Assembly (NCBI RefSeq): GCF_023856365.1
Contig: NC_064542.1
Span: 20,374,863 to 20,438,862, forward strand
Source: Brienomyrus brachyistius
Taxonomy: Eukaryota; Chordata; Actinopteri; Osteoglossiformes; Mormyridae
DNA: 64,000 nucleotides
Reading direction: 5' to 3'
Positions 10,775-22,469 of the stretch are shown here, one piece after another. Below the pieces are notes generated by a model. The model had not been told where the DNA came from. It worked only from the letters and a program-made list of their open reading frames with translations, and ran no database searches. Position numbers and translations under genes: made by a program. Positions within the stretch are counted from its first letter, which is position 1. Every line of letters starts with the position of its first letter.

Positions 10775-12606
10775 GGGGCCTGTATCACGCAGCCGTATTC
10801 TTTGCTTAACCGGGTAAATCTCAGGATAAAAAGTGGTAACTATATCTTTTCGATATCGCGACGCTGGTTCACCTCTTCCGGGAAATATCAGCACGGTAAC
10901 TACAGGGCAAACTACACGATTACGTTTCAGTTTAACGGATCTCAAACAGCGCTCGTATAAATTAAAGAAGCCTGTATATTACCTGGCGTAAGAAAGGGCT
11001 TGTCCGTGAGAATCCTGTGATTCGGTAAAACTAGCTGTATATTCGATACACCCAGTCTTCCGTCTGTAATATCTTTCGACAAGCAAACCAGGAACTTTTT
11101 AAGTCACACCGAACATTTTTGAATTTTTAATGTTTTTTTGGTATGTGTGTTATTTTGTCAAAACCTTCGTCGACTTGCCCTGCCACATAGCCCTGTTGTG
11201 TGTTTGTGGGGGGCAAGTAAAACTAAATAGGTTTTGTGGGGGGAAGGAGGGACCCCAGGTATACAGAGACCCTGAACCCCTCCTCCCCTCACTTTTGAGG
11301 GGGAAAATTAAAGCTTTGATAAGTAGCATCGCTAAATATGGTTAGATACCGTGATGTTTGAGCTCATCAAACTGTGTCGACCATAGCGCACTACTCACAG
11401 CACGTGCCTGCCGGAGGTGAGAGTCCAGTCACGCGCGCGCGCTCCCACTGTCTCCCTTTATCTGTCTGTAGGTAGACGGAGCAAAGTGCACGCGTTCCCA
11501 GGGGCGCCGCTAGCAATTTTGGGCCCTATGACAAAATATGAGGTTGGGCCCCCCTACCACACCCATTCAGATCTCTGGGGGCCCCTAAAGGGCGTGGGCC
11601 CTTAGAATTGTCCCAACTTTCCCCCCCTTAGCGGCGCCCCTGCGCGTTCCTATTAGTCTATACGTGTTTTTTTAAAAAAATTTCACTTCCACGATGACGT
11701 GCCGATTTAACAAAGGATAAATAACTCACGAATGACAGTTTTTTTCAAAAATGTAGTTTTTTCGCTAATGTATTTTATTCAAAAACACCAATATTTGCCG
11801 CCGTTGCGGGTTTTGGGTCAAGAAAAGGTTGAGAACTGAGCTGCCTTAAATTGTGCCGGATGCGGGTTTGTTCACGCGGACTAAAGCGGTATTCAATACA
11901 GAAAAAAAGCAACCCAAAGAAAAACAAAGACACTGTCGTATAGTCCTCTTTCAAATAGCAAGCAATGTAAGTAGACGCAAATTCTATATAGGCTCTTAAT
12001 TTATGCCAAGCCTGTGTGGGATGGCGTAATTTCCCAATTTCTGTGATAGGCTAATTTATATTACTGCAACAAAGAAAATGACTTCATCCAAGATTGACCT
12101 AACGTGAAATTATGTCTGTTAGAGTAAAGCTATAAATCTATGACATAACATGTAACATTACAAGATAACTGGGCCTCAGTAAATTTAAACTTGCAACAAA
12201 TTCTAGAGAAATCTGTTGTTTATGCTATTGTCTAACAGGCCACTTCTGGGTGATTGGCTGCTCCATACCAGATAACACTGTAACATTATATGTATGATGG
12301 CCAATCTCAATGAAAATGTTTAGTATATTAAATCACACCGAATACCACATTAAGCATGGCTGGAAAAACTTCAGACCTTTTGCTCACTGTTTGCCCCCCG
12401 GTTTCAAAAATCTGTCATGCTCCCCTGAGTTTATGTAACTGAATTTAAAAAATGCGATCATGAGTATGAATAAAAGGATTAAGAATAATTACGACAGCCG
12501 CAAAACATTTGGCTTGACATGAATAGGTGATAGTTACCGTCGTGAAACCATTTATCTCTGACTGCATTTTTTTAGTCAAGCTGGAACTTATCACTATACA
12601 GGCCCC
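10775..12606. mobile_element. Possible DNA transposon bounded by inverted GGGGCCTGTAT ends
   Basis: GGGGCCTGTAT at 10775-10785 is matched by its reverse complement ATACAGGCCCC at 12596-12606, 1.8 kb apart. The interior has no surviving transposase frame and itself carries the MITE at 11499-11642. I could not confirm a flanking target-site duplication, so the element borders are inferred. Confidence 0.35.
11499..11642. mobile_element. Non-autonomous hAT-type MITE with intact TSD
   Basis: This 144-bp element starts CAGGGGCGCCGCTAG and ends TTAGCGGCGCCCCTG, giving terminal inverted repeats that match at 14 of 15 positions. It is flanked on both sides by the same 8 bp, CGCGTTCC (11491-11498 and 11643-11650). 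An 8-bp duplication and CAGGGG-type ends are typical of the hAT superfamily. It has no coding capacity. Confidence 0.92.
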
Positions 12607-12980
12607 TGATCCTGTGAAAGCGGTAGTACTACCTACTATACGGTTACTGAAGCTCTAGCGGGAGACATACAATATGTCCCCACACGGGGGCGCACCTATA
12701 TGTCTCTTACCACGTTTGATGGCAAACGTATTCGTACATATCAGAATAGTGTACGAGCTGAGGGTTCAGCACAAGGCAGGCTCAGCTCTCATATATTCCA
12801 CCGGTTTTCTGCTGGTCCAGTTGATAATCGTAATTCTAAGATTCTAAATCTTCGTCGATCCCCCATCATCTCTCGATTAGAGAAGAGAAAATGTTCACAC
12901 GAAGCCTTTGCTTAGGAAAGGACAGCAGATTTTTGGAGGTAGTAAAGACTCTTCTTAATATAAAGCACATTTTTGAAATT
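12607..12980. other. Spacer downstream of spon2, nothing recognised
   Basis: This is unique-looking sequence between the candidate transposon and the end of the spon2 transcript. There is no convincing ORF, RNA gene or repeat. Confidence 0.4.
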
Positions 12981-12986
12981 TTTATT
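12981..12986 (-). terminator. Candidate spon2 poly(A) signal
   Basis: On the minus strand this reads AATAAA, 547 bp past the spon2 stop codon. Another AATAAA at 13210-13215 is nearer the stop. Either would give a normal-length 3' UTR. Confidence 0.45.
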
Positions 12987-13532
12987 TGTGGATTACATAA
13001 AACCGAAATACAGAATATATACAAATAAAACTTAATAATTGTAATTTTAAAAGTTAAAGGAATGGAGAGTTTTAGCTTTCTGAATGTAAAACTCGTTTTC
13101 TTTATGGATATTAAAGTAACAAGTTTCAGATAAAGGGAAATGTAAAATATATGAGACTCTGATATCGTTATACACAGTAACGCATGGACTGGTAGGCCCT
13201 AATCTCACTTTTATTGCATGCAACATTGTTTTTTATGCTCCGTTGCTATACGTGTCATCAACTCCTTCAACTTCCCTGTAAAGACTGGGGGAGGTGTTGT
13301 AAGAAAGGCGGGGGGGTATATTTCACACGTTTCTATTGAGTGTGTTAGAGACACTTTTTACTGTATAGTGTGTGTATGTGTGTGCACACTCGCCTCCCTG
13401 TCTGTGCATTTCAGTGCTGCCAGTAACGTTTTGGATGTGAATGCTAGCAGGAGAGGGCGTGGCGTGATCTAACACTGGTAGGATGCAGGACGCACTTTGC
13501 CACTGTGAAAATACAGCTTTGGTGCCGTCTGC

Positions 13533-16500
13533 TCAGCGCGCCGCCGCGCACTTCGGGGGCGTGCACTCGGCGCGCTCCTCCAGCTCGGGGCACGGTGTGC
13601 CGCTGTTAGCGGGTCGCAGGAGGATGTAGCGGGTGCGGTGCCTCATCCCGCCTTTGGCGCAGGGTCCGACGCACAGACCCCAGGACGACCATAGGGACAC
13701 TTCGCAATCCAGCGGCGTCTCTGAAGAACAATCCGGCCGTGGTTAATTAGTAACTAAGTACGTAAATAGATAAACTTAGGATTTCCTGCCCATAGACGGT
13801 CAGCCACGCATACGTGCACGCTCGCACATACGTCCTAGCCGTGTGTCCTAGCCTTCTCCTACCTGAGAATCGCTTAGGCAAGGTGGCATGAGGCAGGATG
13901 TGATTGGACAGGGGATTCTGCCGGGTAGGCGTCCGGCTCTGACGGGTGAGCTTAACTGTGGCCAGAGGGGGGAGCTCTGACAGCCGGGGGTAGAAGAAGG
14001 AGTTTGCTGGGTGGTTAGGGTTCTGTGAGGTGATCTGGAGGGGAGATCAGGTGTGTTTTCACACTCCGTAATCATGAAATATTTAGGGTACAGCAACAGG
14101 AAAAGGTATCGCTGTAGGACCTCCTGACCTGTGTGATGTTCTCCGGAGGGTTTGTGGGAAAGTTTGGCGACGAGAAGGTGAAGCCGCTGTCCGTCCCGGC
14201 GTCAAAGGGTCGTAGCTCAAAGGTCACCTCTTTTCGCCATTCACCCAGCTCGCAGAGATCCAGACTGTCCACGCCCACAAACCAGTCTGGACTGGGAATT
14301 ACTTTTGCCATTAAGGACAGCTGTGGGTAGAGGTGTGGGAGCACAGAGGTTAGCGACCCTAAGGCTAGCTGGGGAACAGTCTCAGTAAAGAGGTAGGCAG
14401 TAAAAAGCCAACAGGGTATTTAAAAAAAAAAAAAAAAAAAAAAACAGCCACACTTTGCTGAAATGACTTATTGCGAAACATTCACCATTAATGCACCGAA
14501 ACTCACAGAGTAGTGAGGCCCCTTTAGAGTTTCCAGCGGCCCTGCCGCTCCCTGCGTGAGGCTAGGTGCCTCTTTCCTCGTGACGGATGTTTCCGGAGCC
14601 GCAGTGACATCATGCTAGGGACGTCTACGGCTTAATGCTTTCTGGGACGCCAGGTTCCCAAAAGAAGATTAAATAAACCGAAAAAGTATGGGAGCGCAGC
14701 CTGAGAGGATGCAGCTATTTTTAATCGAACAGGGGTGGAGTGGACATTATAACAGGACCACGATGGCGCTGACCTCCCAACCAGGCAGAAAAAGCCCCCA
14801 ATTAGCATCTCGATCACTCATCTGGCACTGTTGTGTTTAACACATTTGAAAAGCGTGTTTAACGAAGAACAGTGATAGATGAATTTCCTTCCATCTACGG
14901 CTTTCAGAGTCTTTCCCCTCATCCCCCCCCATCCCGTCTCCCCCCTTTTCCCCCGGCTCCAAAGCTGTGGTTTTTCCAGGAATTTCTCCTGCGATATCAA
15001 TTTCACTCCGGGCTGGAACCCGGAGTAGATGCACGTTGTTCTATCAAGGCTTGACAAACATCATCCCAGTGGTGGTGACGTCGTTGACGTCATGCTCACT
15101 CACGCCAGGGGATGATGGGGGTTCGAATGGGATTCTCAGCGCAGTCAAATGATGAGGGCCGTAAATGGAGGAGTGCACGCACACACAGCCACGCGCTCGC
15201 CAGCTCTCATCATCCCGTGCCACTGAAAGTACAGGTCACTGGCTTCCTGCGTCAGCAGGACCCAGTATCCCTGCTCCGAGGTTCGCTTCCTGTCACGTTA
15301 AAGGGGCAATCATTCACTTTCACCTTCTCGCTTAGGCCATAAACCAGCATTATTCGGAATTGCAGATGTGGGGAATATGCGTGTGCTTTAGTGATGATCA
15401 CAAATGAGGCTCAGGTTTCTCACACTGACACAATTCTCTATAAATACTCCAACGCCCCCCCACCCAGGACGTCCCAAAAACCCTTCACCCAACCTCACTG
15501 CCCACCCACTCTAAAAACAGACCCAGCTCACAGCCAACAGGAGCTCAATCGGCTTGGTACAATCGGAGGAAAGGGAATTTGAAACACGTGTGCGTTCACT
15601 ACCAGGTCGTTTTATGCCAGACGCTTGGGCAGAGACCTCCAGGTGCAATAGTGTGGAATTTCTCATAAAGACACACATAAGTCCTCAAGAACCTCCCTCA
15701 AATGAAGGAGGCCACCTTAGATGCACTTGGAGAAAATATTCTGGCAGAAAAAGGTAATTAGTCAAGCTGTAAACAGCGATGGGGTAACTGTTGCCTCATG
15801 CCCCCAGGGTTGTGGGTTCGAGTCCCGCCCCCCTACTGTGTGTTGTGTGTGTGTGTGTTTGGTGCTGCTTCCCTGTAATGGACCATCGTCCTTGTGTCCT
15901 GAGGGTCAGACAGCAGGATCTGGGCTCTCAGCATCCTGTGCTGGAAAGGTTGCTGTGATATATATGGATAAACAATTACATTGTTCCCTCTGGAATCGTA
16001 TGAGCTCAAAGGAAAATGGAGAAGACATCAGACTGTGTTCCCGCCTGAGCTGGCAAACATCTGCAGAACATTGCACGGCGCGCCCAGCAGGGATCAGCGC
16101 TCACCTGGGAGGTCTTGGGCTGCAGCAGAAGCTCGGTGGAGCTATGGCCGACGCCCATGAGAATGCCGGCAGTGCGGTACATCGACCCCACCGCCCGCCT
16201 CTTGCGAGCCTCGCGCGCCTCCTTCACCAGCTCCACTGTCACACCATCTTCCGCGAAGCTGCGCACTCCTGGGCTCGCTGGCGCCCCCTCCTGCCAAAGC
16301 TGGAACTGTGCATTGTGTGTCACTGCTATGGTGGGAGAGGTGGGACAGGTCACAAGGCATGACTGTTGGACCTCACTTTTGCTCAGTAGTTGGTAATGGT
16401 CACGAATTTAGACCTACACCCCCCCCCGATGAATATATAAGGCCTTGCTTCAGTCATATTTCTTCACCATAAATGGGGGGGGGGGGGGTTGAGGATTAAA

Positions 16501-17236
16501 ATTCAGATTCCACCATGCTGGCGGGCTAACGGCTAATCCCTCATCCACTATGACGGAGAGGGAATGCACTGGTCCCCAGAGACGGGACGTCCTGGGACGC
16601 TGACACCTGCAATCCATCAGTGTTGTCCTCTGTGGTTTGTACAATAAGTCCTCCCTACACGCGCCCCCCCCAGTGCCACCCAGCCCCCACGTGCCACGCA
16701 CAGATGAGCCCCACAGCGTGCCCGCCATCATCTGCTGGCTATTAGACCACGGCCATAATCCCACCCTCCGCCCCTCTCCCTGTTAGACCCCTCCCCCCAG
16801 GCAGGGCTTGAAGAAGTTGAGGGGGAGGCACCGTGGTGGGCCACTTGGCAGGGGGGCTTATGCAGGTTAACAGGCCAACTGGTGTGGACAGGTCTTACAG
16901 GCTATCAGGTACTAACTCACTAAGAACGGGTTGGGGGGGGTCTGCTCACATGACTTTACATCTCTCCAACCCCCCTGTCACCCGCTTGATCCACGTTGCG
17001 TTCTCACCTATCAACTTGGACCACTGTGCCGGCGGCCGGAACAGTGGGTATTGCTTGGGGAAGGTCTCCGGGCTCCAGTGCCCTGTGAATACCAGGATGT
17101 AGGAGGCGGGTGCACGGGCGGTACACAGCGTTCCATTGGCTGCCCCCAATGCACCCACACATGACAGCCACAGTTTCAGGAGCAGGACCAGCAGCTGCCG
17201 CGGGCAGCTGGGGAGGAGGAGCTCGGAGGGGGTCAT
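13533..17236 (-). CDS. spon2: Spondin-2 (mindin), complete
   Basis: Spondin-2 is a secreted extracellular-matrix protein that acts as integrin ligand and pattern-recognition opsonin in other vertebrates. Five coding exons: 17008-17236, 16105-16325, 14129-14320, 13863-14034 and 13533-13720. They give 333 aa, against 331 aa in human. A splice acceptor (TTTCCTGCAG) ends directly before the chosen ATG, so a 5' non-coding exon is expected. An ATG at 17257 would add seven residues if that acceptor is not used. Residues 15-33 form a hydrophobic signal peptide, followed by a glycosylation sequon at N34. The spondin domain shows [20 protein letters not shown], then [16 protein letters not shown] and [16 protein letters not shown], with a second sequon (NIT, about residue 211). 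The last exon is a thrombospondin type-1 repeat: C277, WSSWGLC at 282-288, the R-R-Y strand and ECTPPKC before the stop. SPON2 adjoins CTBP1 on human 4p16.3, as here. Confidence 0.95.
14419..14443. repeat. Poly-A run in spon2 intron 2
   Basis: This run of about 25 A lies just outside the spon2 exon 14129-14320, within the intron. Confidence 0.8.
15770..15985 (+). mobile_element. tRNA-derived SINE fragment in a spon2 intron
   Basis: The head GGTAACTGTTGCCTCATGCC followed by GGGTTCGAGTCCCG resembles a tRNA promoter with a clear B box (GGTTCGAGTCC). A TG-repeat stretch and a body ending near TATATGGATAAA follow. This is the layout of common fish tRNA-derived SINEs. No target-site duplication was found and the A box is weak. 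Confidence 0.6.
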
Positions 17237-17242
17237 CTGCAG

Positions 17243-20200
17243 GAAAGACAGAGACATGGACGGTCACCGTAAAGGGAGTCAGGAGAGCATCCATTACCAT
17301 CGTGTCACATGTGCAGGACATACCGGTGACACGACAAACAAAATACAGGCATAATACAGAGAGCCGCTACCAAAGTTTTCTGATTTAATCATTTTACATT
17401 TAATCATTTCAGTCACATTTTTATTTGCTTTGTTGCATGGAATGCATGCCGGTTAATGCCAGTTTACCCTGTTCCAGTATGGTAACCACATCACACTGGT
17501 CTGTGCCCCACGTCCCTCCAGAAAACAGACACAGCATTGGGGCACAGTCCGGGAAGTGCCATCCCAAAGCTCGGTATGAAAATGCCCGCCACCATCACCG
17601 CCAGTGCTGAGTCAGTCTTCCTTTCCCAGTAGTCCCAGTCGCAGGCGGAGCGGACGGGGTGATTTTTTACGATACGCCCAGTAAAAATAAATTGAGATTC
17701 TGAATCCAGCATAAATCACCGGCTCCCAGACCACAGACTGTCCCCTGCCCAGCCACCCCCCCCCCCCAGGATTTATCACCCTGTTTATAAGGCTCGGGGA
17801 ATTAAAATAACAGAACAATAGCATGACTGTGCCAGCAGGGGGCTCGGCGAGGCAGGCAGGCCCCCGTGAGGGACGTCGCGGTCGACACTGGGGCCTGCTG
17901 CTGCGGTGACCTCCTCCCACCCTGGCCTCTGTACGCCCAGCAGGCTGAGCTCACCGGTCGTTAATACAGAGAGGGGAAGGTCACATGCATGTCCTCAAAC
18001 ATGCAGGGGGGGCATCTTCTGAGGAAACGTCTGCTGAACTCTGCCTTGGGCTGCTGTGTCTGGACTGTTCTGCTCCATGACGGAATGGCACGCAGTCGCC
18101 GGGGCGTCTCTCTCCATCGTTCCGCTTCCTGGGCTGTGCTTTCAGAATCTCGACCCATGAACCACCACCCTCCACCCCATCCCTTCATGCAAATCAGCAC
18201 CCCCCCCTCCCCCAACGGCAGTCGGGCCTGAAGGCAGTCGGGCCTGAAGATAGTCAGCAGATACGGACGACTACTGGAAGGACGACGGCCGCAATAAGAC
18301 ATTTTCATAGCAGAAAAGAGAGCATGCAGCAGGTTGGAGGTGTGGGAGAGGGGAGAGCCCTGTGTGCCCTCACGGTCTGGTTGACCCTCCCCTGCTGTAA
18401 ATCTTATCCTCTGCCACCCCCCCCCAGACTCCTAAATAAACCTCAAACAAAAATACTGACAGACTGCAGTCAAGCACCCAACCCCCACCCAGCCCTAACC
18501 CTAACCATAAGTAACCAACCAAAATGCAGGCTTTTGGCATTTTTGATTTTTTGATTGTAGTCACAGATTTTTATAAAATTCCCTGAAAAAAAATGGTCTC
18601 CACAATGTCATAACAGCAGGTTGGGCACATTTGGTCCCCTCAATGTAATGTATACCTGGACCACACACAGACACACACACACAGCAGTTTCTTTTCCTGT
18701 CAGACACAATAGAAAAGAGCGCAGCGCTCTGCAAAGTCCTTGCAGTCTCCCCACTATTCTGCAAGGCGTAATAACAGTGCCCCCTACATCAGAGAGGAGG
18801 TCGGCGCTAAACTGATCCCGGTGGCACCCAGAGGTCAGGCGATGGCTCCGAGGGAGAGTAATAAAGCGGGTTTGACTAGCATGGGACTGAGCGTCGCATG
18901 CTGAAAGGCTCAGGCGGAGCAGCTCCCACAGTGGGGTGCCTGTCGAACCCGGATCCGGGCGGCGCGCCTTACCGGGCTGAGCGGGACGCCGGCGGTGGAG
19001 AATTGCACGGTCGCTCTGTCTCTCGTGTCACGACCCGTCCCTGTGCACAGGTCTGGAGAACGTCTCTCCTGCTCCTCTGTGTGCCACAGTGTCCGTCACC
19101 CCTCCTACTCAACGGGCTCCCCCACCCCTTTTCTCCACCTCTCTACTCCGCTCCCTCCTTTCTCTCTCTCTTTCTCTCCCACCTTTCCATGTATGGAAGG
19201 GCACTGCACAGTCCCCTTTCCGCTCTCTCTTAAACCCCCCCCCCCAAAAAAAAAAAAACCCTTTTGCCTCTGTGAAGCGGTTCGCTGGGGGAACCCAGGG
19301 GTGAAACCAGGTAACCCAGGAGCTACTGACTGCCCATGCCATCGGCAGGTGACCCGTACGCAGCCGGATCTGTGCAGCCGAGCTTCGCAGCCACCTGCGC
19401 TAAGCCAGATCCTCCAAAACTGGTTTGCTGATGGGGTTAGATAACAGTGCTGTAGTCCTTCATAGTGTAATGATAGGTAAAGTACAAATCCAGCCTTCTG
19501 TGAGTAACTACAGCCACTTTCAGCACATTCATATTAATAATCGTAATAACCAATGAAAGGAGAATAATGTAAATAGATAATCTGATCTGGGGAATGCTGC
19601 TAGGCAAATAGGAAAAAGGGTAGGTGAGTTTGACTCTTTGGGGCTAGCGCCCCCTTCGGTCCATCACTAGCACAGCAGCAAACTGAATGATAAAGGAGTG
19701 TGGGAAGCAGGCAGGACTCTGTCGTCCCCTGGGTTCCCCACGCAGCCTAGAAGGCAGCGATGCACCCAGGCAGCCTGCGTGTGGGATTACGCCGTAACGA
19801 GACACCCCACAGGCCGCTGGAGATTACATCATCCCCGTGATGGGACGCAGGCCGAAAGCTCGCTAATCACAGGGCACGGCCCACGCTTTAGCCCTGAGCT
19901 CTTACAGTACCTGAAGTGAACTTAACCTGACATGCTCAAATGAAAATCCAGCTGTGAGAATGAGTGAGAAATGTAGGTTACTTACCTTAGAAGTGCCATT
20001 TAATCATGTCAGTGTATGGGGGTGGGACACAGTTATTACACTGAATGATGGGGATTTGGCAAAGAGATGCATGCAGAGTAAGACGTTAATGTTACAGACG
20101 TCAGCCAGCCCCCTACCCCGCACCCTGGCTCCGGTGACCCTGTGGCCTTCCTGTGAACTTTTTGGGAACAATAGTCTTAAGATGACTTTTTTTTTCGGGG

Positions 20201-22340
20201 GGAAGGCACACATGCCTTAAGAGCGATGGAAGAGCGTGCCAGCTGTCATGCGGTGGGCTCCAGGGAAGACGCGACCGCCACAGCTTGTCGGGGGGGGGGC
20301 CATTACCTCCGGAATCTCTCCCGTGGTTTTTCCATCTCTGTGGTTTTAGCTTGGAAGTAGGTCACAGGAAACCAAGACCATCTGTTCCCGGGAGATTAAC
20401 TGCAGGCCCCGTTAGGCGTCTAAAATGGCGCCCGTATGCTAGTGACCCATTGGTCTACATGCGCAGGCCTACATTTCTGTCACACACCCCTGACTGCATT
20501 CACATGACACATCTCAAACACACACATGTGCACACAATCCCGTAATATTAACAGGTCAGTCTTCACTGTTCCACCGACCCTGTGGGTGTCCCACACCATC
20601 TGGTGTTATTCGTCCCAAAGCAACAATTACCTTTACGCAGTTAACAAATCCATTCCTGCACTCAGTGCTCACAGGAACGGCAGCATTTTCAGAGAGGCAT
20701 TATAAGCGTTAGGTTGGTGGAACAGTTAAGTGTGGGATTAGGCTCATGGTACAGGAGGGTGAGGCTCAGGTCGTCCACTATCCCTGCAAAATGCAGCTTC
20801 TCAGAGCGACGTAGCCGGTGCAGAGGTGAGGGACTGATGCCAAAGGACTGCGGGCCTTGAGCCGCACACCGTGAGCAAAGTAAGCCATCGCACACAAAGC
20901 AGAAAATACCATCTGTCCCGCAAAAATGCTGCAAAAACATAGTTTCTTAACAGGTGTTTAGATAAGAGCAAAGAGATAAATATTTGTCTGGCCAGCCTCA
21001 ATAAACGCACAGCTCCGCGCCGACAGCATTTCGGCGTGGAGTTGTCCTGCGTTGCTAGGTAAACAGTCTCCACAGAGCTCGCCAAGGCTGCTGTAAGGCT
21101 CTCCGCGGACAGGAGGCTGTCATCCACCTCCGGGATGGCTCTGCCAAGACCTCAGCCCTCGGCCCAGCCATGGCACTGAATACAGGATGCGGCCCTAAAA
21201 GGCACCCAGCTAAGCATGCTGGCCAAAAAGCAGCCGGAGGCTGATGATCAGCGCGGGGCAGCTCACCGATGGCAACTCGGGTCCAGAGATCCAAACCCAC
21301 CAGGACGTGGATGCCTGTACTACAGCCTCTGACCCGGCATGGCGGCCAGCACCCCACCACCACATTCAACTGTATTTTTCCCAGCCAGACAGCTTCCATC
21401 ATCTAGCCAAGAACCAAGGATCAAGAAGCCTGCTGGAGACTCACCCAGACAGAGGAACCAGGCCACATAATGTCAAAACGGATCATAGGAAATCTCATCC
21501 ATGTAGACCTAGAATAATGATTGCTGTGAATGTTTCTCTGAATGCGTTCTATTTTTCTCCCTGGGGTACCTTGAGAATAAGTATTTATTCGCAGAAAACG
21601 CTCTTCCCTAACATTGAGCAGTTCAGGCACGTTGAGGAACATAGGGGCATATCCTGAATCCGCCACCGCGTTGGCTGGGGTCTGAAAAGACCCCGCCCGA
21701 GGTCAAGGGTCACAGTCCTCATAACGCTCACAGCATCCGCTTCCTCGAGCCTGACCTTACTGACAAACACACCCCACACTCACGTCGGGCCCCTGGCCGG
21801 TCGCATCACCCTTTCCTGACCATGCCCACGCAGGCATTCTCCTCTGGACCAGGTGGTAGCAATTTGGCAAGCAACGCCCCTGACCCCCCCCCCCCGCCCC
21901 AAATCACATACGCTATTCTGCCCCCAGCCCGTAATAAACCTACCCGGCGTGTGCAGCCCCCGCAACAGGAAACACACACGGCATTACCACAACACTGCAG
22001 GCTCTCCTGCCTTAATAACAAACTGGCATGGCTCCCCTGTATGGCTGTCTAACTACGCAGCAGTTTTCTCACCCCCCCCTCGCACAAAAGAACGGAGTGA
22101 ACTGCAGCTGAGACGGGGTCAAGGGTCAAAATCAGTCACAGGAAAGCAGAAGCCAGCAGAACACGAGGCCCCATTGACATGCATCTGAGCCGTACATGAG
22201 GAGAGGCTGTACATTAAGACATTTTAGGACGTCATACTGGACCCTTTGGTATGAGATGCCAGTTTGATGAAGGTGAAGGTTCCCTCGATTAGAGGCAAAA
22301 CATTGGTTTTGGTGCCAAACCGAGAGAGTGTTTCATCATT
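17243..22340. other. Intergenic region between spon2 and ctbp
   Basis: No coding exon could be supported on either strand over about 5 kb. The region should contain the spon2 promoter and at least one non-coding first exon, because the spon2 start codon follows a splice acceptor, but I could not place them. It includes the dispersed repeat at 18480-18660, several C or G homopolymers, and scattered short ORFs that resemble no family. Confidence 0.5.
18480..18660. repeat. Dispersed GTCCCCACAATG repeat, copy 2
   Basis: The same motif order as at 10540-10735: a CCCTAACC-rich head, AACCATAAGTAACCAACCAA, then two inverted-pair remnants around TCTCCACAATGTC and TTTGGTCCCCTCAATGTAAT. Confidence 0.6.
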
Positions 22341-22345
22341 AAGAT

Positions 22346-22469
22346 TTTATTAAAATATTTTTATAGCAGAAGTAACCATCACAAACATGATTGTTTCTAA
22401 TATAAAAGTAAACAAAAAATTTGACATTAAGAGCCTAGTAACAGGGGAACTTGATTTTTTTTTTTTATT
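22346..22469 (-). terminator. Candidate ctbp poly(A) signals
   Basis: On the minus strand AATAAA occurs at 22464-22469 within a run of overlapping copies, and again at 22346-22351. Either could end the ctbp transcript and would give a 3' UTR of about 2.4-2.5 kb. The low-complexity A/T setting makes this uncertain. Confidence 0.3.
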
